Source: WHTG01 sp035540515 (GTDB lineage Bacteria > Actinomycetota > Nitriliruptoria > Euzebyales > Egibacteraceae). From it: a DNA stretch of 7,459 nucleotides. The position numbers and the translations under genes are program-made. This document shows, piece by piece, positions 1 through 5,299 of this stretch. The stretch's first letter is position 1, and the number at the start of each line of letters is the position of its first letter. Where the stretch lies: positions 1 through 7,459 of the forward strand of contig DATLGM010000026.1 in NCBI GenBank assembly GCA_035540515.1, read 5' to 3'. The notes under the pieces were generated by a model, which had not been told where the DNA came from, did not search any database, and saw only the letters and a list, made by a program, of their open reading frames with translations.

Positions 1-669
1 GCCCCCCGACACGACGCCGCCCCCAACGGCCACGTCGGGGCGCTGGTGACGATGGGCCTGCCCGCGCCGCTCGTGCCGGCGGTGGCCACCCCCGTCGCGC
101 TGGAGGCCGCGTTGCGCAGCTCGCTCAGCCGGCTCCCCTCGGCGCCCCCCATGCCCAGGAGCACCGGATCGGTGGTTGCCGTTGTGGGTGAGCGCAGTGC
201 TGCGATGCAGGTGGCGCGCGACCTTTCGGCCGAAGCGGGACTCGACCCCGACGCGGTGGCCATCGCCACCCGCCGGCGCGTCCCGGCCCGCACCCCCGAG
301 CACCTGGTCATCACCGGCACGGACGACGCGGGCGAGAAGCGACGCAGCTGGCGCCGGCGCGACCGGCCGTCGGTCGTCGTCGTCGACACCGAGCTGTCGG
401 CCGACAAGCCCGCGTGGGCCTTCCACGTGCTCGCGGCGTTGGAGCCCGCAGCCACGTGGGGGGTCGTCGAGGCCACCCGCAAGACCGAAGACGTCGCGGC
501 CTGGATGAACGGCCTGGGCGGCGTCGACGCCCTGGCGGTCAGCGACGTGGACGCGACGACGAGCCCGGCCGCCGTGCTGCAGCTGGACGTGCCCGTGGGT
601 CGCATCGACGGCCGGCCGGCCAGCCCGGCCCTGTGGGCCGCCCTGCTCACAGAGCGGCTGGCGGCATGA
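1..669 (+). CDS. FlhF-like SRP-family GTPase with degenerate nucleotide-binding motifs (5' end outside window)
   Basis: The reading frame is open from the first base, so this is the C-terminal 222 residues of a longer protein; the GTG at 46 is only an internal candidate start. The layout follows FlhF, the SRP-type GTPase that helps set flagellar position and number: a helical stretch ending LPSAPPMP, a beta strand GSVVAVVG (166-189), a VVVVDT strand (373-390), an EATRKTEDV strand/helix resembling FlhF SATTKYED, then ALAVSDVDATTSPAAVL resembling LIFTKLDETTSxGAAL, and a closing GLPxxYxTxGQ-like strand. Every nucleotide-binding motif is altered. The P-loop reads GERSAAMQ with no GKT, DTAG has become DTEL (385-396), and TKLD has become SDVD (541-552). 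It is therefore probably a pseudo-GTPase or scaffold. It lies just upstream of a PilZ gene (ATGA overlap) and csrA, where flagellar genes are expected. The family call rests on motif order, not on a search. Confidence 0.6.
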   Translation, partial: APRHDAAPNGHVGALVTMGLPAPLVPAVATPVALEAALRSSLSRLPSAPPMPRSTGSVVAVVGERSAAMQVARDLSAEAGLDPDAVAIATRRRVPARTPEHLVITGTDDAGEKRRSWRRRDRPSVVVVDTELSADKPAWAFHVLAALEPAATWGVVEATRKTEDVAAWMNGLGGVDALAVSDVDATTSPAAVLQLDVPVGRIDGRPASPALWAALLTERLAA

Positions 670-1343
670 CCTCCGAGGCCGGCACGGGGACGGCACGCGC
701 CGGCGACGCCACGGCCGTGAGCCAGTGGCCCGACGTCAACACCCTGGCCTTCGTCGACATCCTCGACGAGCCGGTGATGCTCGAAAGCAGGGTCGAGGCC
801 GTCGAGGACGGCCATCTGGTGCTCACGGCCCCGACGGGCGCGTTCGGGATGCCGGTGCTGCCGCTGGCGGGCGAGACCCTCGTCGTGGCCTGGAACACCA
901 TGCGCGGCCACTTCGAGCGCAAGGGTGTGGTGGCCTCGTCGCGGCGCACACCCAAGGCGCAGGTGACCGTCCGGGCCCTCGGCGAGGCGCGCCGCGTCCA
1001 GCGGCGGGCGCACGTGCGGGTTCCGCAGCTGTCGCCGATCGCGCTGGTCGTGGGGCCCGTCCACATCCGCGCCAGCTTGCTCGACGTCAGCGAGAGCGGC
1101 GTGCGCTGCGTCGTTGACCGGCCCTGCCCCATCGGCATGGACACGCGCGTCGAGGTGACGCTGGAGCTGCTCAACGGCGTGGCCGTGCCCCTGACGTGCG
1201 TGCCCGCTCGCATGTACGCCATCGACGACGAACAGCTCGAGCTCGGGCTGACGTTCGTCGACATCGACGACGTGACCGCGACCGAGGTTCGCCGCCACGT
1301 GTTCGCCCAGCAGGTCCGCGACCGGGCGATGGGACTGCTGTGA
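666..1343 (+). CDS. YcgR-like PilZ domain protein, c-di-GMP-binding flagellar brake
   Basis: This 225-residue protein starts at an ATG whose last two bases lie in the stop codon of the upstream gene (ATGA, 666-669), which implies translational coupling. The open frame extends upstream to 414, but that part only shadows the upstream gene. Residues about 25-105 form a beta-rich N-terminal domain like the YcgR N-terminal (flagellar brake) domain. Residues about 110-215 are a PilZ domain. Both c-di-GMP-binding motifs are intact: RxxxR at R114-R118 (RAHVR) and DxSxxG at D140-G145 (DVSESG). In the known family, YcgR proteins bind c-di-GMP and act on the flagellar motor or stator to slow swimming. 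The operon position beside an FlhF-like gene and csrA supports this role. The exact target in this organism is unknown. Confidence 0.85.
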   Translation: MTSEAGTGTARAGDATAVSQWPDVNTLAFVDILDEPVMLESRVEAVEDGHLVLTAPTGAFGMPVLPLAGETLVVAWNTMRGHFERKGVVASSRRTPKAQVTVRALGEARRVQRRAHVRVPQLSPIALVVGPVHIRASLLDVSESGVRCVVDRPCPIGMDTRVEVTLELLNGVAVPLTCVPARMYAIDDEQLELGLTFVDIDDVTATEVRRHVFAQQVRDRAMGLL

Positions 1344-1693
1344 CCGCAGCCCTGCGGCTGGCGCTGTCGCTGCTCGGCTCTCTGCTGCTGTGGGTGCCGA
1401 CGCTGCCCGGAGCCCTCGCCGGCGGTGAGGACCCGGCCGGCATCGCCGTGCGCTACCTGGTGTGCCTGCTGGCCGCGCGCCTCGGCGTGGGGATCCTGTT
1501 CCGCGTCGTGACGGGCTACGCCGGGGACCTCGACGACGCCCACGCCGAGGGTTCGGACCCCTCGGAGGCGGACGAACCAGGTGAGGAGCCCGAGACCCTG
1601 CCGTACGGCCGCCGTCGCGACGACGCCGACGAGGAGGCGCTGCTGGCCGAGGCGCTGGAAGACGTCGAGGACACCACCGCATTGGCCTCCTGA
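1340..1693 (+). CDS. Small two-helix membrane protein with acidic C-terminal tail, unknown function
   Basis: The 117-residue product starts at a GTG overlapping the PilZ stop codon (GTGA, 1340-1343). The open frame reaches back to 1196, but that part lies inside the PilZ gene and is not expected to be translated. Two hydrophobic segments are clear: residues about 4-24 (leucine-rich, LLGSLLLW) and about 35-58 (GIAVRYLVCLLAARLGVGILF). After residue 60 the chain is hydrophilic and dominated by Asp and Glu, with one basic patch (YGRRR) and a last acidic helix-like stretch (EEALLAEALEDVEDTT). The likely topology is a short hairpin in the membrane with a long acidic tail, probably cytoplasmic. I do not recognise the family. 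Coupling to a PilZ gene and position just before csrA suggest a flagellar or envelope accessory protein, but that is context only. Confidence 0.72.
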   Translation: MTAALRLALSLLGSLLLWVPTLPGALAGGEDPAGIAVRYLVCLLAARLGVGILFRVVTGYAGDLDDAHAEGSDPSEADEPGEEPETLPYGRRRDDADEEALLAEALEDVEDTTALAS

Positions 1694-1733
1694 CCGGACG
1701 GGCGGCGCGTATCCTCACGCGACGCGACCGTCC

Positions 1734-1743
1734 ACGGAAGGAG
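1734..1743 (+). promoter_or_regulatory. csrA ribosome binding site overlapping a CsrA-type GGA motif
   Basis: ACGGAAGGAG lies just before the csrA start. AAGGAG (1738-1743) is a near-ideal Shine-Dalgarno sequence six bases before the GTG at 1750, which fixes the start. The overlapping ACGGA (1734-1738) fits the ANGGA core that CsrA proteins bind, so the protein could repress its own translation here. The ribosome-binding role is well supported; autoregulation is a suggestion. Confidence 0.7.
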
Positions 1744-1749
1744 CCCCGC

Positions 1750-1989
1750 GTGCTCGTCCTCACTCGCCGAGCCGGCCAGAGCATCGTCATCGGCCACGAC
1801 ATCACCGTGACAGTGCTGGACGTCCGGGGTGATCAGGTGCGCATCGGCATCAACGCACCCCGGACCGTCGACGTCCACCGCGAGGAGGTCTTCCTCGAGC
1901 TGCAGCGAGCCAACCGCTCGGCGGCCTCGGTGCCTACCGGTGCGCTGGACTCGCTGGGATCACTGGTGCGCCGCCCCCGCCAGGACTGA
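1750..1989 (+). CDS. csrA: Carbon storage regulator CsrA (RNA-binding translational regulator)
   Basis: This is a 79-residue protein starting at GTG. The first 50 residues match CsrA closely: MLVLTRRAGQSIVIG, then the strand TVTVLDVRGDQVRIGINAP, then VHREEV. The RNA-contacting residues known from the family, in the first strand (L4, R6) and at R44 of the VHREEV motif, are present. CsrA forms a dimer that binds GGA motifs in mRNA leaders, usually over the ribosome binding site, and blocks translation. In Gram-positive bacteria and flagellated actinobacteria it commonly sits in flagellar operons, controls flagellin synthesis and is antagonised by FliW. No fliW lies in this window. The C-terminal 25-30 residues (LGSLVRRPRQD at the end) exceed the core family length and look disordered. 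The gene lies 56 nt after the membrane-protein gene, so a shared transcript is likely. Confidence 0.95.
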   Translation: MLVLTRRAGQSIVIGHDITVTVLDVRGDQVRIGINAPRTVDVHREEVFLELQRANRSAASVPTGALDSLGSLVRRPRQD

Positions 1990-2082
1990 ACGCCGCGGGC
2001 CATCCAGGTCCCGCCCTCCGGTACAAGCCCGTCTCAGAGCGGATTCATCCACTCCGGACACATGACCGGCGGACCGATCAGG

Positions 2083-2102
2083 GGCATCCAGTATGGGGTG
2101 CC
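2083..2102 (+). terminator. Possible weak hairpin downstream of csrA
   Basis: GGCATCC (2083-2089) can pair with GGGTGCC (2096-2102) over seven base pairs including one G-U, with a six-base loop. It is about 95 nt past the csrA stop codon. There is no T-tract after it, so it is at best a weak or U-less terminator. Confidence 0.22.
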
Positions 2103-2228
2103 AGGCGCCGGTCGCCACGGGCCCGAGGGCAGCGGCGAGGGGTGCCGACGACACCCACTGGTTCGTGAAAAGTCTCCGAGCGGTTGTGGTGGAGGACGGG
2201 GCCTCGACGGCCCGCGTGCCGCAAGAGT

Positions 2229-2257
2229 ATCCGGACGGCGGCGGTGCGCTACCGGAT
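2229..2257 (-). terminator. Possible hairpin downstream of the FHA-LuxR gene
   Basis: ATCCGG (2229-2234) and CCGGAT (2252-2257) are perfect inverted arms separated by 17 bases. On the - strand the hairpin begins a few bases after the stop codon and is followed by ACTCTTGC, only slightly T-rich. Termination here is plausible but weakly supported. Confidence 0.25.
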
Positions 2258-2261
2258 GGTC

Positions 2262-2846
2262 TCAATCCTCGCTCAACAGCCCCATGCGCATCGCGGCGGC
2301 CACCGCAGCCGTGCGGTTGCGGGCGTTGAGGCGGTCGAAGACCTCCTGGCAGTGCGCCTTGACCGTCCGCTCGGTGACACCCAGGCGGGTGGCGATCTCC
2401 GGGTTGGTCAGGCCCTCCTTGAGGTAGCCCAGGACCTCGTGCTGGCGCGGTGAGAGCACCGGCTTGTCCTCGACTTCGGGCAGCTCGATCATCTGTGTCG
2501 CCTCGTCGGCGTCCATCAGTGAGCTGCGGTCTTCGAAGCGGGTCTCGACCGTCCCGAACTTGACGCTGTCACCGTGCTTGAGCGCCTGTGAGCCGGTCAC
2601 GGTCTCGCCGTTGACGACGGTGCCGCCGGTCGACCCGAGGTCTTCCAACCAGACCGCGCCTGCCGCCTTGCGGATCACCGCATGCGCGCGGCTGACATGC
2701 GGGTCCTCCAGCCGCAGGTCGCTGTCGGAGCGCCGCCCGAGCACGAGCTCGTCGTCGTCGACCACGAGCACGCGTCCGCGCAGGGGGCCTTCACTGGTCA
2801 CGACGAACATCGGCAAGGGGGTCAGTCGTTTCGCGGGCCCTACCAC
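2262..2846 (-). CDS. FHA domain - LuxR-type HTH fusion transcriptional regulator
   Basis: This 194-residue protein starts at GTG 2846, supported by GGAGGG just upstream on the - strand; the first internal ATG (residue 13) has no comparable site. Residues about 24-108 form an FHA domain with its phosphothreonine-binding signature: G37-R38, S52-R53-A54-H55 and D69-LGSTGG with N79-G80. Residues about 128-192 form a LuxR/GerE-type helix-turn-helix: LSPRQHEVL (131-139), GLTNPEIATRLGVTERTVKAH (145-165) and a closing NRTAAV helix. There is no receiver domain, so input probably comes through binding a phosphothreonine peptide made by a Ser/Thr kinase, rather than through Asp phosphorylation. A Thr in the acidic linker (T117 in DEATQMIEL) could be such a site. 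It is the last gene of the operon, its start overlapping the PHP stop by 7 nt. DNA targets are unknown. Confidence 0.9.
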   Translation of the reverse strand: MVGPAKRLTPLPMFVVTSEGPLRGRVLVVDDDELVLGRRSDSDLRLEDPHVSRAHAVIRKAAGAVWLEDLGSTGGTVVNGETVTGSQALKHGDSVKFGTVETRFEDRSSLMDADEATQMIELPEVEDKPVLSPRQHEVLGYLKEGLTNPEIATRLGVTERTVKAHCQEVFDRLNARNRTAAVAAAMRMGLLSED

Positions 2847-3682
2847 GGTCCCTCCGTCCTTGACATCTGCTGGAGTGCATCGACGACGTCGACAGGCGTC
2901 ACCGCCTCGCCGAGCCGCGCGTCCTGGCTGGTGCCGTGGAAGTCGCTCGCCCCGGTGACGTACAGATTGCGCTGTTGCGCCGCTTCGCGCCAGTACCTGC
3001 GCGCATCGTCATCGTGCGCGGCGTGGTCTGCCTCGACGCCGGCCAGGCCTGCGGCGACCAGCCGGTCGAGTAGGGCGAGGTCGACTGGCGCGTCGCGCGT
3101 GGACACCCCGGGGTGTGCCAGCACCGCTACCCCACCGGCCTGGCGGATGAGCTCGACGCCCCGCTCGGGGGCGAGCGCGTGCTTGGGCACGTATGCCGGG
3201 CCGCCGTCGGCCAGATACCCGTCGAAGGCCGCGTCGAGGTCGGCGACCTGCCCCCGGGCCACCATGGCAGCGGCCACGTGTGGCCGGCCGATGGGCGCGT
3301 CGCCCGCTTGCACCAGCACCTCGTCGAAGGTCAACGGCAGGCCCAGCGCGTTGAGCTTGCCCACCATGGCCTCGGCGCGCCGGAGCCGCTCGTTGCGCAG
3401 CCGATCGCACTCGGTGCGCAAACGGTCGTTGCCGGGGTCGACCCAGTAGCCCAGCAGATGGACGCTGCGGCCGCCGAGCTCGGTCGACAGCTCCACCCCC
3501 GGCACGAAGCGCAACCCGTGGCGGCGGCAGGCGTCCGAGGCCTCGTCCCACCCGTCGGTCGTGTCGTGGTCGGTCAGCGCGATCCCGCCGACGCCGGCGC
3601 TCGCTGCCAGGGCGACGACCGCCTGGGGGGCGAGGACTCCGTCGGATCGTGTCGAGTGGGTGTGCAGATCGACGCCACTCAC
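2840..3682 (-). CDS. PHP-domain phosphoesterase, likely 3',5'-nucleoside bisphosphate phosphatase (RnaAM/YciV-like)
   Basis: The 280-residue protein starts at GTG 3682, overlapping the acyl-CoA dehydrogenase stop by 4 nt (GTGA). It has the full metal-binding set of PHP phosphoesterases: H7 and H9 in DLHTHS, D14, D38-H39-D40 in TDHDT, E64 in PGVEL, H75 in VHLLGY, H135 in GRPHVA, H190 in LAHPG, and D247/H249 in SDFHG. Length and motif order fit the single-domain YciV/RnaAM type, whose characterised member removes the 3' phosphate of 3',5'-nucleoside bisphosphates such as pAp and can trim short RNAs. The shorter histidinol-phosphatase type and the polymerase-associated PHP domain fit less well. 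A cytoplasmic location is expected, as no signal peptide is seen. Removing pAp would link to sulfate activation or acyl-carrier chemistry, but the operon partners do not settle the substrate. Confidence 0.85.
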   Translation of the reverse strand: MSGVDLHTHSTRSDGVLAPQAVVALAASAGVGGIALTDHDTTDGWDEASDACRRHGLRFVPGVELSTELGGRSVHLLGYWVDPGNDRLRTECDRLRNERLRRAEAMVGKLNALGLPLTFDEVLVQAGDAPIGRPHVAAAMVARGQVADLDAAFDGYLADGGPAYVPKHALAPERGVELIRQAGGVAVLAHPGVSTRDAPVDLALLDRLVAAGLAGVEADHAAHDDDARRYWREAAQQRNLYVTGASDFHGTSQDARLGEAVTPVDVVDALQQMSRTEGPW

Positions 3683-4830
3683 ACGAACGCGTTCTCCCCC
3701 GTCAGGTGCCGGCCCAGCAGCAGCCGGTGGATCTGGCTGGTCCCCTCGTACAGCGTCGTGACCCGCGCGTCGCGCAGGTACCGGCCCACGGGATACTCGT
3801 CGGAGTACCCGTAACCGCCGTGCACCTGCACCGCCCGGTCGGCGTTGCGCACCGAGGCCTCGGAGCAGAACGCCTTGGCGACTGACGACTCGACGGTGTG
3901 TCGCTCACCCTTCATGTGCTTCCACGCGACCTTCCAGTACAGCGCGCGGCTGGCCTGCAGGTCGAGGTAGATGTCGCTGATCAGCTCCTGAACGAGCTGG
4001 AACGAGGAGATCTTCTTGCCGAACTGGGTCCGCTCGTCGGCGTACCGGACCGACGCGTCCAGGCACGCCTGGGAGATCCCCGTCGCGCCGGCAGCCAGCG
4101 AGTAGCGCCCCGAGTCCAGTGCGTTGAGCGCGATCTTCAGCCCGTCGCCGACCTCGCCCAGACGGTTGGCGTCGGGGACGCGCACGTCGCGCAGCACCAC
4201 CTCGGCGGTGTCGCCCGCCCGGAGCCCGAGCTTGCCGTGAATGGGGCGGCCCTCATAGCCGGTGCTGTCCTGGGGCACCAGGAACGCGGTGATCCCCTTG
4301 GCGCCCTTGGACGCGTCGGTCTGTGCGAACACCACGGTGAGAATCCCGCGGCTGCCGTTGGTGATCCACATCTTCGAACCGTTGAGGATCCAGTCGTCCC
4401 CGTCGCGGCTGGCGCCCGTGGTCATGGACGCCGGGTCTGACCCCGCGTTGGGCTCGGTCAGCCCGAACGCCCCCAGCCCCTCGGAGGTCAGACGCGGCAG
4501 CCACTCGGCCTTCTGCTCGTCGGTCCCCCAGTGCAGCAGGCAGGTCGAGACCAACCCGACGTTGACGCTGACCAGCGACCGGATGGATGCGTCGGTCCTG
4601 CCGAGCTCCTCCACGATCAGCCCGTAGGACAGGTAGTCCAGGCCCATCCCGCCGTACTCCTCGGGCACCGGCGCGCCCAGGAAGCCCACCTCGAACAGCT
4701 TGGGCAGCAGGTCGTCGGGGAAGGCCTCGGTCCGGTCCAGCTCACGGGCGTGCGGCGCGACTTCGGCATCGCAGAAGTCACGGGCGAGCCTGCGGATCTG
4801 CTGCTGCTGCTCGGACAGGTCGAAGTCCAC
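3679..4830 (-). CDS. Acyl-CoA dehydrogenase (FAD-dependent, short/medium-chain type)
   Basis: This is a full-length 383-residue flavoprotein starting at GTG 4830, with AAGGAG (complement of 4837-4842) six bases upstream. The family pattern is complete: an N-terminal helical domain from DFDLSEQQQ, the PEEYGGMGLDY loop (56-66), the beta-domain FAD/substrate motif FGLTEPNAGSDP (122-133), WITNG (155-159), GLRAGDTAEV (202-211), and in the C-terminal domain ERTQFGKKISSFQ (266-278), QVHGGYGY (335-342) and LYEGTSQIHR (360-369). The catalytic base is E362. The enzyme forms the alpha,beta-double bond of acyl-CoA and passes electrons to electron-transfer flavoprotein. E in the LYEGTSQIHR position is typical of short/medium- and branched-chain enzymes; exact chain length cannot be read from sequence. 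It heads an operon with the PHP and FHA-LuxR genes, and no other beta-oxidation gene is in the window. Confidence 0.95.
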   Translation of the reverse strand: MDFDLSEQQQQIRRLARDFCDAEVAPHARELDRTEAFPDDLLPKLFEVGFLGAPVPEEYGGMGLDYLSYGLIVEELGRTDASIRSLVSVNVGLVSTCLLHWGTDEQKAEWLPRLTSEGLGAFGLTEPNAGSDPASMTTGASRDGDDWILNGSKMWITNGSRGILTVVFAQTDASKGAKGITAFLVPQDSTGYEGRPIHGKLGLRAGDTAEVVLRDVRVPDANRLGEVGDGLKIALNALDSGRYSLAAGATGISQACLDASVRYADERTQFGKKISSFQLVQELISDIYLDLQASRALYWKVAWKHMKGERHTVESSVAKAFCSEASVRNADRAVQVHGGYGYSDEYPVGRYLRDARVTTLYEGTSQIHRLLLGRHLTGENAFV

Positions 4831-4836
4831 CTGCTG

Positions 4837-4842
4837 CTCCTT
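4837..4842 (-). promoter_or_regulatory. Ribosome binding site of the acyl-CoA dehydrogenase gene
   Basis: CTCCTT on the + strand is AAGGAG on the - strand, six bases before the GTG at 4830. It decides the start codon. Only about 30 nt separate the GTG from the upstream terminator hairpin, so the operon promoter must lie in or very near the terminator, or the operon depends on read-through. Confidence 0.7.
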
Positions 4843-4859
4843 GCGGTCATGACAGACGA

Positions 4860-4885
4860 AAGCGCCGGGCGGATGCCCGGCGCTT
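4860..4885 (-). terminator. Strong rho-independent terminator
   Basis: AAGCGCCGGGC (4860-4870) and GCCCGGCGCTT (4875-4885) are perfect 11-bp arms around a 4-base loop. On the - strand the hairpin is followed by TTTCGTCTGTC, a broken T-tract, and it begins 14 bases after the stop codon of the small membrane-protein gene. It therefore terminates that gene and separates it from the acyl-CoA dehydrogenase operon. Confidence 0.85.
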
Positions 4886-4899
4886 CAACGTAGCGGGTG

Positions 4900-5235
4900 C
4901 TACCCGTCGGTGGTGGTGTCTGTCTCGCCCTCGACCTCGGCGCCACCCTCGGCGTCGGTGCCAGTGGTGTCGTCGCCGGTGGTGCCTTCCTCGCCCTCAC
5001 CGGTGGTGCCGTCCTGCTGCTCGATGTTGATCTCGTCGGGAGCCTCGACGGTGGTGCCCCCGTCGCCAAGCACACCGAGCGCGTTGAGCAGGAACCAGCC
5101 GATGACCAGCACCAGGATGATCCCGATGATGGCGGCGATCAGCCCTCCGCCGCCGCCGCCACCTGCGGGCGGACGGTCGTCCACGACGACCTCGCGGTCG
5201 GCCGGGCGTTCTCGAACAACTTCGCGTTCGCGCAT
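4900..5235 (-). CDS. Small single-pass membrane protein with poly-Gly linker and Thr/acidic tail, unknown function
   Basis: The frame is open from 5400, but the best start is the ATG at 5235, giving 111 residues: AAGGAG (complement of 5245-5250) lies nine bases upstream, while the ATG at 5259 has no such site. Residues 1-24 are strongly charged (MREREVVRERPADREVVVDD). Seven glycines follow (25-31), then one transmembrane helix at about 32-53 (LIAAIIGIILVLVIGWFLL). After PDEINIE (66-72), residues 75-111 are a low-complexity tail of Gly, Thr, Asp and Glu with GTTG-type repeats. The charged, Arg-containing N-terminus suggests an N-in topology with the acidic tail outside. I recognise no named family; small actinobacterial membrane proteins of this general build are common. 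The gene is divergent from the Nudix gene and ends in a strong terminator, so it is probably monocistronic. Confidence 0.72.
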   Translation of the reverse strand: MREREVVRERPADREVVVDDRPPAGGGGGGGLIAAIIGIILVLVIGWFLLNALGVLGDGGTTVEAPDEINIEQQDGTTGEGEEGTTGDDTTGTDAEGGAEVEGETDTTTDG

Positions 5236-5299
5236 GGTGGGGTGCTCCTTGGTCGGCATTGGCGCGGTTCGCTTGCTTATGTCGTCTATACCCATGGTC
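5236..5299. promoter_or_regulatory. Short divergent promoter region between the small membrane-protein and Nudix genes
   Basis: These 64 bases must start transcription both ways. On the - strand TATAGA (complement of 5285-5290) resembles a -10 box and would leave a leader of about 40 nt containing the AAGGAG site. On the + strand TATACC (5287-5292) resembles a -10 box seven bases before the ATG at 5300, which would give a leaderless Nudix mRNA. No convincing -35 box is seen on either strand, and the two -10 candidates overlap. Confidence 0.3.

Larger units (their letters stand above)
1990..2261. other. Gene-free convergent intergenic stretch
   Basis: This 272-nt stretch lies between the ends of csrA (+) and the FHA-LuxR gene (-). 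Open frames crossing it have no recognisable protein character and no ribosome binding site. It contains three modest inverted repeats, at 2083-2102, 2199-2213 and 2229-2257, none followed by a clear T-run on the + strand. It probably serves to end transcription from both sides. I see no tRNA-like or riboswitch-like structure. Confidence 0.6.

Noticed and set aside
414..665. Upstream extension of the PilZ reading frame
   Set aside because: It overlaps the FlhF-like gene in another frame and reads as Arg/Gly-rich shadow; the ATGA overlap gives a far better start at 666.
1196..1339. Upstream extension of the small membrane-protein frame
   Set aside because: It is Arg-rich shadow of the PilZ C-terminus; hydrophobic protein character begins only after the GTG at 1340.
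647..1543. A long 298-codon open frame on the - strand opposite the PilZ and membrane-protein genes
   Set aside because: It is the antisense shadow of two coupled genes with clear protein features. Its product is a low-complexity Ser/Thr/Arg-rich sequence with no motif.
2199..2213. GGGCC/GGCCC inverted repeat with a 5-base loop
   Set aside because: The stem is only 5 bp, with no T-run on either side; such repeats are common in GC-rich DNA.
2062..2453. Three + strand open frames crossing the gap and the end of the FHA-LuxR gene
   Set aside because: Their distal halves are antisense to the HTH-coding region, their composition is shadow-like, and none has a ribosome binding site or family motif.
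3685..3694. Perfect 10-bp palindrome GAACGCGTTC near the end of the acyl-CoA dehydrogenase gene
   Set aside because: It lies in the coding sequence for the last residues (GENAFV), a single short palindrome is expected by chance, and nothing else suggests an operator.
3113..3814. A 233-codon + strand open frame opposite the PHP gene
   Set aside because: The - strand product has every PHP metal ligand, and the + strand frame is its shadow.
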